A DNA stretch of 64,000 bases from Streptomyces graminilatus. Its GTDB lineage: Bacteria; Actinomycetota; Actinomycetes; Streptomycetales; Streptomycetaceae. Position 1 is the stretch's first letter. Each line of letters opens with the position of its first letter. Where the stretch lies: contig NZ_LIQQ01000027.1 in the NCBI RefSeq assembly GCF_001418565.1, positions 422 through 64,421 on the forward strand. Reading direction: 5' to 3'. The position numbers and the translations under genes were made by a program. Below are positions 41,093-48,992 of the stretch, one piece after another. The notes under the pieces were generated by a model. That model made no database searches. It was given only the letters and a program-made list of their open reading frames with translations, and was not told the origin of the DNA.

Positions 41093-42901
41093 TCACTTTC
41101 CCGTCCTCCGGTACTCCTCGCAACGGCGCTTCCAGTACGCCTTGGCCTGGTCCGTGTTACCTTCCTCAGCCAGTTCGAGGAAGTTGGCTGGCACCTCGTA
41201 GCCGCCAGGCGGCATCGTCTCCTCAACTGCCGCGGGCTCCTCCTTCCGCATGGGGGTCTGTGCGGGGGACCAGTGGATCTGAGAGACCAGGCTGCACGTC
41301 ATAACCTTCTGATCCGTCTTCACGTCGATCAGGTCGTACCGGCCCTCTCCGATGTAGATGACATTGACCTTCACCCACTGACCCGGCTGAGGGTTTCTCT
41401 TGCCTGCCTTGCCACCGAACCAGACGACCAGGCCATGTGAGTGGTACCGCCCTGGCAGGCCCATGACGTTCCGGAACTGGCCGGACTTCCACTCGTCCGG
41501 TCCTTCGTGCTCCTGGTCCTGGTGCTCGTCCTCGTCCAACGGGTCACCGCTGTACATCTCAGCGAGCTGCTTGAGCTGCTGCCCTATACCGCCCTTCAGC
41601 GGCGCCTCTGCGTCCGGCCAGATTTGCCGAGCCGCCTTCACGTACCTCTCTCCGCCGAGGACGGTGACCGTCGCGTTCTTCAGGCCCAGCTCCTCGACCT
41701 GTCGCTTCACGAATCCGAGACGGACACTGTCCTTGTCGCCCATCGTCACGTCGTAGTTCTCGATCTCCTCGGTGAGAGGGATCAGCCCGTACTTCGCGCT
41801 GAGGACCATCGTCACGCCGTCCATGACCTCTGAGGCCATCAGGCAGGCGGTGAAGTAGTTCCCGATGTAGCGCTCGCCGGCGGGGATCTTCCCCTGCCTC
41901 TGGGACTTCTTTCCGCCGCAGGCCACCAAGACCAGGCGCTTCGTCGCCTCCTTGGGGGCGTCATCCTCTTCGCCCGTCCCGAGGTAGCCGTTGATGAGTC
42001 GCCCGGTCTGCTCGTACGCCCCGGTGTGGGTGCCGATGAACTTCAGAGCCGCCCGCTTCACGGCACTGCTGTCGTAGTCCTTGAACCGGTCCATCTTCCC
42101 CAGGAGCCACCCCAGGGTTTCGGTGCGGACGCGGCCCGAGGCTCCAGTCTTCGCCCACGTCATGGCCAAGAGGTCTTCCTTCACGGCCTCCGGGATGCTC
42201 GTGTCCTTCGCGAAGTCCGAGACGTACGGACTGACCAGGCTGCCTGACAGGCTTGCGGGAAGTTTGATCTCGTGCCGGGTCTCGCGCGGGTCATCCGGCG
42301 CGTAGTCCATCTCATGACGGGCCAAGATGCTCTTCCCCGCCATCCACTCATTGTTGTTGTCGTTCTTGATCACCCACTTTCGGGCCTGCCTGATCAGCAC
42401 GCCGAGGGCGCTGTTCGTCAGGGGGACCGTGGTCGACCTCTGGGAGTTACCGAGTCCGAGCGCCTTGCAGGCGTCCATCAGATCCCGCTCGGCCTGGGTA
42501 TCCGCGTCCATAGTCCGTGTCGCCCACTTACGGGCCGTCGCCGGAAGGTGGACCTCGATCTTGTTCGTCATGCTGATCTCCACTTCGGTTTCATGACTGT
42601 CGTTGAGGATGTTGAGTACGGGCACGTCAATGCGCCCCGTGCATACGTCGCAGTCGCATTCGTGATGCATGCAGAAGCAGCCGAGTTCATCGCACAGCCG
42701 GTCAGGGCCCCTGCCATTTCCCTGGTCGTACCAAGTGGGGTAGACCACGTGCTGACGGCTATACGGATGTCCGTGAGGGAGGGGCCGGCCCTCACAGTCG
42801 GCCCGTGCTCTCTCTGCGTTCTCGGGCGCAAGAAAGGCCGCCCTGCACGTGGTGCACTGAAGGCGGCCTTCTGGTCGTTTCCTAAGGGTGTGTCTACTCA
42901 A
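41093..42901 (-). CDS. Large DUF6884-type protein with Cys-rich N-terminus
   Basis: 602 residues in one frame. Residues 1-95 carry Cys pairs (C-T-T-C; then C-F-C-M-H-H-E-C-D-C-D-V-C), a probable multi-zinc module. Residues about 110-320 are helical. Residues about 325-425 contain L-V-L-V-A-C-G-G-K-K-S, a middle Y-I-G-N-Y-F-T-A-C, and L-S-A-K-Y-G-L-I-P, the DUF6884/YaaA-like pattern found in proteins linked to nucleic-acid base metabolism. The last part is a small beta domain (G-Q-W-V-K-V-N-V-I-Y). An internal ATG at residue 110 could make a shorter form. No experimental function known to me; first candidate of this arm for host takeover or DNA modification. Confidence 0.7.
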   Translation of the reverse strand: MSRHTLRKRPEGRLQCTTCRAAFLAPENAERARADCEGRPLPHGHPYSRQHVVYPTWYDQGNGRGPDRLCDELGCFCMHHECDCDVCTGRIDVPVLNILNDSHETEVEISMTNKIEVHLPATARKWATRTMDADTQAERDLMDACKALGLGNSQRSTTVPLTNSALGVLIRQARKWVIKNDNNNEWMAGKSILARHEMDYAPDDPRETRHEIKLPASLSGSLVSPYVSDFAKDTSIPEAVKEDLLAMTWAKTGASGRVRTETLGWLLGKMDRFKDYDSSAVKRAALKFIGTHTGAYEQTGRLINGYLGTGEEDDAPKEATKRLVLVACGGKKSQRQGKIPAGERYIGNYFTACLMASEVMDGVTMVLSAKYGLIPLTEEIENYDVTMGDKDSVRLGFVKRQVEELGLKNATVTVLGGERYVKAARQIWPDAEAPLKGGIGQQLKQLAEMYSGDPLDEDEHQDQEHEGPDEWKSGQFRNVMGLPGRYHSHGLVVWFGGKAGKRNPQPGQWVKVNVIYIGEGRYDLIDVKTDQKVMTCSLVSQIHWSPAQTPMRKEEPAAVEETMPPGGYEVPANFLELAEEGNTDQAKAYWKRRCEEYRRTGK

Positions 42902-43172
42902 CCCACACTTCCGTCTCGCTGACGATGCGAATGCGGCTCGCGTCGCCCCCAGCGGCTCGAAGGGCCACCTTCATCACCACTGGGTGAACGCGGACCACAG
43001 AGACCGGCCCGTTCCGAGCACGGGCACGGCTCTGAGTGACAGCCCTACGCCTCTTGATCAGTTTGCGGCGCGTATCCCGCTCTTCGCGGTCCAGCCTTAG
43101 CCACTCGTCTGCCGCACGTTGAGCGGGCGTCGACGACATATCGCTAAGGCTGGTGGGCTGTTCCTGGTGCAT
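42894..43172 (-). CDS. Small basic protein
   Basis: 92 residues, strongly basic centre (R-K-L-I-K-R-R-R-A-V) then a beta-rich end (V-V-R-V-H-P-V-V-M-K-V). Overlaps the next gene by 8 bases. A second start at residue 12 is possible. May bind nucleic acid; no family recognised. Confidence 0.55.
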   Translation of the reverse strand: MHQEQPTSLSDMSSTPAQRAADEWLRLDREERDTRRKLIKRRRAVTQSRARARNGPVSVVRVHPVVMKVALRAAGGDASRIRIVSETEVWVE

Positions 43173-43183
43173 AGTGCGGCTCT

Positions 43184-44560
43184 CTACAGAAGGGCCAAGA
43201 TCGGATTAGTGGGTGCAGCAGGTGGGGCAACAGCCGCGACCTCACGGACCTTACGAGGCTTCTTTGGGGGCTTTGAATCCTGTCCGACGACCACCCTAAG
43301 CACAGGTTTGCCAGAATGTGGAGCCTTGGATTCCGTTTCAGTGGATTCCGGAACCTCCGTTTCGACTCCCTCGGTCAGCCGATACATGATCGGCTTTGCC
43401 CCTCGTCCGGGCTGTTGCAGCTTGTAGACCTCGACGTCATCCATGTCCGCAACAGCCTCCTTCAGGGCCGCCGCGTTGGCACGGGTGCCCAGGGCACGGA
43501 GAAGCGTGGTGCTGGACGCCTCGCCTCCGTAGCGAGTGAGGATTTCCCGAACCAGCTCTTCCGTGGTCTTCATCGGCCTCGCGCCCTGGTCGGCCGCATC
43601 GCGAACCAGCTGCTCGACAGATGCCATGGACTTCTGAACGAAGGCCCAGGCCGCCTCAACGGCACGCCTGCTGATCTTCGTCTTCTTCTCGGAGGCCGCG
43701 AGCACCGCGGCGATTCGCTGAACCTGCTCAGCGGCCCGTTCCATGTAGCTCGACAGCAGCTCGGGCATCTCTGCCATGCGCTGTTCGATGTAGGCCCTCA
43801 GCTCGTCGAACCGGCGGCCGGCAGGCTTGTCGAAGCTCATAACCCGCTCTTCCTCGGCCGCCCACTTAAAGGCCGCCGCCAGCGGCGCCACATCCGGGAA
43901 CGTCGGCTTGTGGTCGTACGGCAACATCTTCGAGCCCTGCACCAGGACCGGAAGGAGACGGTTGTACGAGCCGCCCAGGGCCTCGCTCGAAGACACGTAC
44001 TTGGCCCACTCACCAGGCGTGATGTGGCTGTGAAAGCCCAGCAGTGGCCGTTGGACCGACTGTAGGCCCTCCTTCTTCGTGCGATTCGAAATCGGCTTGC
44101 CGTCCCAAGCCGTACGGAAGAGGGTGCTGAACTTGCTGCACCGCTTCTGTGTCTTGAGGACGCTCGCCCACTCCTCTTCCACCAGCATGGCCCGGCCGTC
44201 GATCCCCAGCTCGGAGCCCATCGTTTCCAGCTCCAGCTTGGCCAGCATGTCCACCAGCGACGGGCCAGACGAGACGCCGTCACGTATACGAGCCTCCATG
44301 TACCCGCCGATGACCGGACGGAGGATTCCCCTCGCGGTATTGAGTGCGTAGCCCTTCCGGCCGATGGCCGATCGGCCCGCAAGGACGGTCCAGACCACGA
44401 CGGGCCGGCCGTTGTCCAGCCGGACCTTCCGACTGATCGCGGACGAGTACAGGGAAAGGCACGCTGCCCACACCCCGATCGGATCGGCCTCACTCGACGG
44501 CATGACCGCCTCAACGGCCTCGCCCAGAGGGCCGTACTTCATCGCTTCGAACGTGGTCAC
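43184..44560 (-). CDS. DUF3987-like primase-helicase-type protein
   Basis: 458 residues. The first 300 match DUF3987 layout: a P-loop-like V-L-A-G-R-S-A-I-G-R-K-G near residue 62 (a degenerate Walker A, with Arg in place of the usual Gly and Lys), V-E-E-E-W near 127, L-L-G-F-H-S-H-I-T, then G-G-S-Y-N-R-L-L and an all-helical tail. The last 100 residues have a winged-helix-like stretch (S-S-T-T-L-L-R-A-L-G) and a Pro/Lys-rich end. DUF3987 proteins occur in mobile elements next to replication genes. Confidence 0.65.
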   Translation of the reverse strand: MTTFEAMKYGPLGEAVEAVMPSSEADPIGVWAACLSLYSSAISRKVRLDNGRPVVVWTVLAGRSAIGRKGYALNTARGILRPVIGGYMEARIRDGVSSGPSLVDMLAKLELETMGSELGIDGRAMLVEEEWASVLKTQKRCSKFSTLFRTAWDGKPISNRTKKEGLQSVQRPLLGFHSHITPGEWAKYVSSSEALGGSYNRLLPVLVQGSKMLPYDHKPTFPDVAPLAAAFKWAAEEERVMSFDKPAGRRFDELRAYIEQRMAEMPELLSSYMERAAEQVQRIAAVLAASEKKTKISRRAVEAAWAFVQKSMASVEQLVRDAADQGARPMKTTEELVREILTRYGGEASSTTLLRALGTRANAAALKEAVADMDDVEVYKLQQPGRGAKPIMYRLTEGVETEVPESTETESKAPHSGKPVLRVVVGQDSKPPKKPRKVREVAAVAPPAAPTNPILALL

Positions 44561-44576
44561 TTCCTGCCTCCTCTTC

Positions 44577-44765
44577 TTACGCGGTCTGCGCGGCGAGCTG
44601 ACTGCTGCCGAGCGCTTCCGCGAACCAGGTCCGGAACTTCCCGCCGTGCTCCTCGCACACGTCGTACTCGTCGCCGAAGATTTCGAGCTTCCCGACCGCT
44701 TCGCGCTCCTCGCCCTTCTTTTCGCACGGGTCGCACGTCACAGACTTGATAACCTTGGTCGCCAT
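44577..44765 (-). CDS. Small zinc-binding protein
   Basis: 62 residues with C-D-P-C near the start and C-E-E-H in the second half, a C2CH zinc site. Good ribosome-binding site (AAAGGAG). The ACTTTGGC-loop hairpin A is 34 bases upstream, in its leader or promoter. First gene of the unit with the DUF3987-like protein. Confidence 0.65.
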   Translation of the reverse strand: MATKVIKSVTCDPCEKKGEEREAVGKLEIFGDEYDVCEEHGGKFRTWFAEALGSSQLAAQTA

Positions 44766-44798
44766 TCCAATAGGCTCCTTTGCGAATAGATCCGAACA

Positions 44799-44817
44799 CT
44801 CGTACTTTGGCTACGAG
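44799..44817 (-). repeat. ACTTTGGC-loop hairpin, copy A
   Basis: CTCGTA (44799-44804) pairs with TACGAG (44812-44817) around CTTTGGC. It lies between the terminator at 44826-44860 and the small zinc-protein gene. Confidence 0.75.
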
Positions 44818-44825
44818 CACCCATG

Positions 44826-44860
44826 ACGAAGGGCCGGGAATTCTATTCCCGGCCCTTCGT
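44826..44860 (-). terminator. Strong hairpin ending the 45-47 kb leftward unit
   Basis: A perfect 16-bp stem (44826-44841 with 44845-44860), core GGGCCGGGAAT, 3-base loop, 18 bases after the preceding gene. Confidence 0.8.
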
Positions 44861-44878
44861 TAAAGATGTTCGACCAAG

Positions 44879-45169
44879 TCAGCCCGCAGTACGCGCTGCC
44901 GCTATCGCTGCTGCGGACTCCTCTCCCTCACGGCGCACTTTCTCAACCCATTCCGGGTGAAGGAACGTGTTGTCATCTGGCCATCGGGGCTCTACTTCGT
45001 CCACCCAGGCAGACCAGACCTCCGCTGTCTGCTCAGCGTCAGACGGATGGTCGATTTCCCAGAGCAGGCAACGAAGGACGTGGGCTCTGTCTCCCTCAGG
45101 CTCGAACCCTGACCATGTTTCGTACTCCTTCGCCACGAGTGCACGAATACGCTTTGCCTCGTCACTCAT
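44879..45169 (-). CDS. Hypothetical phage protein
   Basis: 96 residues from the ATG at 45169, which overlaps the upstream stop. Mostly helical, with E-T-W-S-G-F-E-P-E-G and R-C-L-L-W-E-I-D in the middle. No family recognised; last gene of its unit. Confidence 0.6.
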   Translation of the reverse strand: MSDEAKRIRALVAKEYETWSGFEPEGDRAHVLRCLLWEIDHPSDAEQTAEVWSAWVDEVEPRWPDDNTFLHPEWVEKVRREGEESAAAIAAARTAG

Positions 45170-45390
45170 GACACACCTGCCAGTACTCGGCGGCCGGCCT
45201 GCCACTCCTCGACCACGTGAGCCACCAGAGCGCGGACAACCACGTCCGGGTCTGCGTAGGCGCCCGCTACGTGTCCGCAGTCTTGGAACACGCTCCGCAG
45301 GGCCACAAAGCTCTCGTTGAAGTCCGGCTTCGCAGCGGCAGCTTTGGCTCTGTCGCCCACCGAGGCGGAGTCAAGGAGGAAGTCCTTCAT
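45166..45390 (-). CDS. Hypothetical phage protein
   Basis: 74 residues from the ATG at 45390, helical, with R-S-V-F-Q-D-C-G-H-V-A-G-A-Y in the centre. Overlaps the downstream gene by four bases. No family recognised. Confidence 0.6.
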   Translation of the reverse strand: MKDFLLDSASVGDRAKAAAAKPDFNESFVALRSVFQDCGHVAGAYADPDVVVRALVAHVVEEWQAGRRVLAGVS

Positions 45391-45395
45391 CGCGC

Positions 45396-45737
45396 TCACT
45401 CGGCCGCCCCGAACTTCGCACGCTGCTTGTTGGACATGTCCACGGGCGCCCACCACTTGAAGTAGGCGAAGCCCGCAAGGCTCCGGACGAACCGCGCCGG
45501 GAGAGGGACGATGCTGACCAGGCCCCGGTACACGAGCATGTCCAGCTCGGAGTCATCCGGGGTGTAGCCGATCGGCCCCTTCCCGGTGGCGTAGTAGTCG
45601 TGGCCTTCGAGGACTTGCCCCTCTGCGGTGATCAGGGTCATGGCGTACTTCTCACTGCCAGGCGTCCACTCGACGACCACTCCGAGGTTGGTGAGGCCGT
45701 CGGGGACCAGGCCCACGGCCACATGTGTGTGCTTCAC
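45396..45737 (-). CDS. Hypothetical phage protein
   Basis: 113 residues, beta-rich N-terminal half (V-A-V-G-L-V-P-D-G; V-V-V-E-W-T-P-G-S-E) and a W-W-A-P-V-D-M tail. Overlaps the Lsr2-like gene by four bases (ATGA). No family recognised. Confidence 0.6.
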   Translation of the reverse strand: MKHTHVAVGLVPDGLTNLGVVVEWTPGSEKYAMTLITAEGQVLEGHDYYATGKGPIGYTPDDSELDMLVYRGLVSIVPLPARFVRSLAGFAYFKWWAPVDMSNKQRAKFGAAE

Positions 45738-46072
45738 GCATGTCCTTTCGCTTCGTTGTATGCCTCGATCACGCGCCGCGGAATGCGGCCCCGCGTGCCC
45801 ACGAAATAGCCGTTCTCACGGCCCCATTCGCGCATGTCCTTCATGAGCCAGATCTGATGCTCAGCCCGTTTACGATCTTCGGCGGCTTCTGCCCACATCC
45901 GCGTTTCCTTCTCGCGCTGCTCCGCCTCACGCTTCAAGCGCGCCAGATGGCGGGGGTAGTACTCGCGGAAGTAGCGGATCTCTGGATCGGTGGGCGACCC
46001 TCCGTCGTCGGCGCTCCGGAGCCTCTCGTGGACCATGAATTCCCGGACAAGGTCCGGGTCCGGCTCGGTCAC
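45734..46072 (-). CDS. Protein with C-terminal Lsr2-type DNA-binding domain
   Basis: 112 residues from the GTG at 46072 (GTGA overlap). Residues 1-70 are helical and charged (R-Y-F-R-E-Y-Y-P-R-H-L; R-E-A-E-Q-R-E-K-E-T), unlike Lsr2. Residues about 75-110 are the Lsr2 DNA-binding domain: M-R-E-W-G-R-E-N-G-Y-F-V-G-T-R-G-R-I-P, with the R-G-R hook that enters the minor groove of AT-rich DNA, then V-I-E-A-Y-N-E-A. The Lsr2 oligomerisation domain is replaced, so it could antagonise or redirect host Lsr2. Confidence 0.75.
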   Translation of the reverse strand: MTEPDPDLVREFMVHERLRSADDGGSPTDPEIRYFREYYPRHLARLKREAEQREKETRMWAEAAEDRKRAEHQIWLMKDMREWGRENGYFVGTRGRIPRRVIEAYNEAKGHA

Positions 46073-46251
46073 CTGACGATCAGAGGACGAGTGGTCACGT
46101 TTTCGTCCTCCTCCCACCGTTCGGCGTGCTCGTCACAGTGCGGCCAGGAGACGAACCGCTTGTCTCCGTATCGCTCGATGTCGACCCATCGAGTCGCGGG
46201 CCGGCCGCAGTTGGTCATGCAATTTCCGCTGTAGTCCTTGGGGTACGGCAC
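46069..46251 (-). CDS. Small Cys/His protein
   Basis: 60 residues with C-M-T-N-C-G-R-P-A-T and C-D-E-H-A-E-R-W, a possible C3H zinc site. Coupled to the Lsr2-like gene. No family recognised. Confidence 0.6.
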   Translation of the reverse strand: MPYPKDYSGNCMTNCGRPATRWVDIERYGDKRFVSWPHCDEHAERWEEDENVTTRPLIVR

Positions 46252-46254
46252 AGG

Positions 46255-46503
46255 TCACCAGCCTCGATCAATTCCGTGGTCTTGCCGAAGGTGATTGCCC
46301 TCCCAAAGGGTGGCCTGCCTGTTCATCCACGGGTGTTCCTTCTCCATGAGTGAGGAGGAAAGCGCCTTGAACACCTCACCGTGCTCGGAGCACGAGACCA
46401 CGACGTTGCCGTACGCCACCCAGTGGAGTCGGCCCCCATCGGAGGTCCAGCGCCTCGGCTTGGGGAACTCCACGAAAGTGAGCGTCATTTCCGGATGTTC
46501 CAT
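46255..46503 (-). CDS. Hypothetical phage protein
   Basis: 82 residues with a W-V-A-Y-G-N-V-V-V-S-C-S-E-H beta segment, then a helical part. Overlaps the upstream stop by one base. No family recognised. Confidence 0.55.
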   Translation of the reverse strand: MEHPEMTLTFVEFPKPRRWTSDGGRLHWVAYGNVVVSCSEHGEVFKALSSSLMEKEHPWMNRQATLWEGNHLRQDHGIDRGW

Positions 46504-46844
46504 CAGGCACGCACCTCCAACACGGCGTTGCTCGGGGAGATACAGCGGCCCATCCGGTAATCGCTGACCGTGATAAATCCGCCCTCCATACGGTCCATGC
46601 GGATGTGCGGGCCGTCCTCCTCAGACCACTCGGACGCGTCCTCCAGACGCTCAGCCGTCGTCGTCTCCGCCCACACCGTAAATTCGGCCCCGTACAACTC
46701 ACTCCACTGGTTCATGATGTTGAACAGGTGCTCGAACTTCTCCACGAGAGCAACCGCCCTCGCGTCCTTAGGGGCGGGCATCTCCGCATATCTCGGATTG
46801 TTGGAGTCGGTACGCTCGCCAAGGGCCATAATCCAGCGCGCCAT
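46503..46844 (-). CDS. Hypothetical phage protein
   Basis: 113 residues from the ATG at 46844 (GAAAGGAAAG upstream). A helix A-V-A-L-V-E-K-F-E-H-L is followed by a beta-rich half with F-I-T-V-S-D-Y-R-M-G. No family recognised. Confidence 0.6.
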   Translation of the reverse strand: MARWIMALGERTDSNNPRYAEMPAPKDARAVALVEKFEHLFNIMNQWSELYGAEFTVWAETTTAERLEDASEWSEEDGPHIRMDRMEGGFITVSDYRMGRCISPSNAVLEVRA

Positions 46845-46855
46845 TTTCTTTCCTT

Positions 46856-47140
46856 TCAGTTCTGGGCGAAGGGCACGTGGCCCTGAAGAACAGCGACGGC
46901 GTGCAGGTAAGAAGCCGATTCCCCGAACCGCTTGACCGCTTCCGACTCGGCCTCGTCCGAGGCGTTCGAGCCGCTGGTGGCCCACACGTGGAAGAGCTGG
47001 GGCTCATCCGTCATGTGAAATTGCTCCCACCCTTCAATGAATATTTCCGGGTCCCAGTCGCGGACGACAGTGAACGGCTTCAGGTTTCCCCGCTGACTGA
47101 TTCGTCCCATGACCGCCGGAATCACGCTTCTCCAGCTCAA
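46856..47140 (-). CDS. Hypothetical phage protein
   Basis: 94 residues, W- and F-rich (D-W-D-P-E-I-F-I-E-G-W-E-Q-F). ATG at 47140 overlaps the stop of the preceding gene. No family recognised. Confidence 0.55.
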   Translation of the reverse strand: MSWRSVIPAVMGRISQRGNLKPFTVVRDWDPEIFIEGWEQFHMTDEPQLFHVWATSGSNASDEAESEAVKRFGESASYLHAVAVLQGHVPFAQN

Positions 47141-47418
47141 TTTGCACTCTCCATTTCCAGAAACTTGCGCGCCTCTTCGGCGAAGGCGGTCCAGGTGTCT
47201 TGGGCATCGAACGCGAAGTTGGTGTCCCTCTCGTCGTAGACACCCATTTCCTCGTCAATACAGGGCTGGTCCCCGTCGACGGGGGCATACGAGGGGATCT
47301 CTCGAAAGGACTCCTCTCGGTCCTTCTCCCACTGGCCGTGTGCCTTGACGAGCTTTTCCAGCAACTCCCGTTGCACAGCACTCTGGAACTTCATTCGCTT
47401 GGTGTACTTGCGAGACAT
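47137..47418 (-). CDS. Hypothetical phage protein
   Basis: 93 residues from the ATG at 47418 (GAGAGGAGAG upstream), basic N-terminus (R-K-Y-T-K-R-M-K-F) then a helical, acidic body. First gene after the palindrome at 47452. No family recognised. Confidence 0.6.
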   Translation of the reverse strand: MSRKYTKRMKFQSAVQRELLEKLVKAHGQWEKDREESFREIPSYAPVDGDQPCIDEEMGVYDERDTNFAFDAQDTWTAFAEEARKFLEMESAN

Positions 47419-47451
47419 CTGCTCTCCTCTCAATCGGTTACCCGTGGCGAA

Positions 47452-47471
47452 CGGCCGGGAATTCCCGGCCG
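47452..47471 (-). terminator. 20-bp perfect palindrome, probable terminator
   Basis: CGGCCGGGAATTCCCGGCCG, centred on GAATTC, 20 bases past the stop of the upstream leftward gene. Shares CCGGGAAT/ATTCCCGG with the hairpin at 44826-44860. Confidence 0.6.
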
Positions 47472-47490
47472 CCACCAAACAGGAACCGCG

Positions 47491-47859
47491 TCAGACGGAA
47501 GCGGCGGCGTTGTCCTGGTCGTCCTCGGGTTCGCTGTCGTCGCCGGCGACCTGGTAGCGCTCCCAGAATTCAGCCGCATCGTGACGGCCGGCCGCGTGCA
47601 TCAATCCCGTGAGCGGTGCCAACTCCAGCTCGGACAGATGCGGTGCAACACCGTGCGCCAGGTTGGGGTCATCGAACTTGTCCACCAGCTCCATGGCGGC
47701 GATCAGCAGAACCTCACGCTTCGGGTCCCTGGCTCCCATCTGGAGACGAAGTTTCTCCAGGTCCTCGTGGAGCTGGACGTTCGACTGCACGAGCATGGTC
47801 AGAGCGGTGTCCCGCATGTCGCGGTGGATAAGCCAGTGGGTGATGAACGGGATACGCAT
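47491..47859 (-). CDS. Hypothetical phage protein
   Basis: 122 residues, helical, with a coiled-coil-like middle (N-V-Q-L-H-E-D-L-E-K-L-R-L-Q-M) and an acidic tail. It has terminator-like hairpins on both sides and so is probably its own unit. No family recognised. Confidence 0.6.
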   Translation of the reverse strand: MRIPFITHWLIHRDMRDTALTMLVQSNVQLHEDLEKLRLQMGARDPKREVLLIAAMELVDKFDDPNLAHGVAPHLSELELAPLTGLMHAAGRHDAAEFWERYQVAGDDSEPEDDQDNAAASV

Positions 47860-47878
47860 GCTGAGTCCTTTCGGGCAT

Positions 47879-47903
47879 GAAAAAAGACCAGGGGGATTCC
47901 TGG
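47879..47903 (-). terminator. Intrinsic terminator
   Basis: CCAGG/CCTGG stem with a run of TTTTTT on the leftward strand, 28 bases past the stop of the next upstream gene. Confidence 0.7.
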
Positions 47904-47930
47904 CCTCGGTTGGGGGTTGGGGAGGTGCGG

Positions 47931-48404
47931 CTACTCCGGCGAGGGCTCACGCTCTTTGAGCGCCTCAAACACCGCGAGGGCGGTCATGCCGATGAGTCCC
48001 GCCTCATGGCTCTTGTCGGTCATCCATCCGCCACCGGCCATGAACTCGGAGAATGCGCGATTGCTGTTCCAACTGCCGTGCTTCCGCTGGACGTCGAACG
48101 CGACCCCGGCGGCTCGGTCCATGACGTTGCTCGCGAACTCGATACGGTCCAGGCCGCTCCACGTCGCCGTGCCAGCGTGGTCCGTCACGTACTGCTGGGC
48201 CGCCTTACGCGCAGCCTCCACGTCGAAGAGGACGTAGGCCCCGCAGACGGAGCAACTCACGTCCTTCAACTCCGACGAGTAGATGGGCTCAGCCATGATG
48301 ACCGGGAGTCCGCCGTTACACGGCGTTCGGTCTCCCGAGAACGAGACGTGCGATTCGCCCGGTGTCTTCCGGCTCCAGCTCACCTGAAAATCGACCTTGC
48401 TCAC
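47931..48404 (-). CDS. Hypothetical protein with one Cys pair
   Basis: 157 residues from the GTG at 48404 (GTGA overlap). A short beta part is followed by C-S-V-C-G-A-Y-V-L-F-D and a long helical half (A-A-R-K-A-A-Q-Q-Y-V). No family recognised. Confidence 0.6.
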   Translation of the reverse strand: MSKVDFQVSWSRKTPGESHVSFSGDRTPCNGGLPVIMAEPIYSSELKDVSCSVCGAYVLFDVEAARKAAQQYVTDHAGTATWSGLDRIEFASNVMDRAAGVAFDVQRKHGSWNSNRAFSEFMAGGGWMTDKSHEAGLIGMTALAVFEALKEREPSPE

Positions 48405-48589
48405 TTGCTCTCCTCCAGGACTTCCAGGATCGAGGTGTCCTCGATCTCCCACTGACGGGGGTTACATGTCTTGCAGTAGCGGACGTGGGTGTTGCACATG
48501 CGGACCGTTCCGGCCGAGGTCGTGAACAGCGTCAGGAGCTGGGGACAGTTGGCCGCCTTGAGCGCCATTCCGTTGTGCCAGGCGTTCAT
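48401..48589 (-). CDS. Small Cys-rich protein
   Basis: 62 residues from the ATG at 48589 (TGATG overlap). C-N-T-H-V-R-Y-C-K-T-C suggests a small zinc site. No family recognised. Confidence 0.55.
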   Translation of the reverse strand: MNAWHNGMALKAANCPQLLTLFTTSAGTVRMCNTHVRYCKTCNPRQWEIEDTSILEVLEESK

Positions 48590-48834
48590 CACCACCCCCT
48601 CTCGCTCTTGAACTCGTCCAGGTCCTGGCCGTAGTTCTCGGTGACGACGTCTTCCAAGTCGGCCTGCATGTCGGATGTGAGGACGGTTATGGTCGCGTTC
48701 ACCAAGAGCGACAGCAGGTCTTCCATCTCCTGGTCGCACTCGATGTCCTGGATGACCAGGTCCATGGCCGCATTCGCGGCCTCGCTCACCCGATCCTCGG
48801 TGTAGGTCTTCTCGTTGCTCACGAGTTCGCCCAT
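48589..48834 (-). CDS. Hypothetical acidic phage protein
   Basis: 81 residues, acidic and helical (V-I-Q-D-I-E-C-D-Q-E-M-E-D-L-L). Overlaps its upstream neighbour by 16 bases. No family recognised. Confidence 0.55.
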   Translation of the reverse strand: MGELVSNEKTYTEDRVSEAANAAMDLVIQDIECDQEMEDLLSLLVNATITVLTSDMQADLEDVVTENYGQDLDEFKSERGW

Positions 48835-48992
48835 GCCTTTGCGTCGTCCGAGTTGATCCAGCCCTTCCGTCCGGCCTGGTCCTTGATCTCGATAAGGTCG
48901 TGAGCGGTGTACCGCACTACGGTCACCCGCTCCCGCCCGAGAGCGCTGCTGTCGTAGACCGCCTGGCCTCGCTTGAACTTCTTCTCGATCAT
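48819..48992 (-). CDS. Small SH3-like protein
   Basis: 57 residues from the ATG at 48992. K-R-G-Q-A-V-Y-D-S, V-T-V-V-R-Y and G-W-I-N fit a small beta-barrel. No family recognised. Confidence 0.55.
   Translation of the reverse strand: MIEKKFKRGQAVYDSSALGRERVTVVRYTAHDLIEIKDQAGRKGWINSDDAKAWANS

Noticed and set aside
40926-41123. A 65-residue leftward frame after the DUF6884-type gene
   Set aside because: It runs through the operon terminator at 41043-41061 and overlaps the better-supported gene at 40763-40981.
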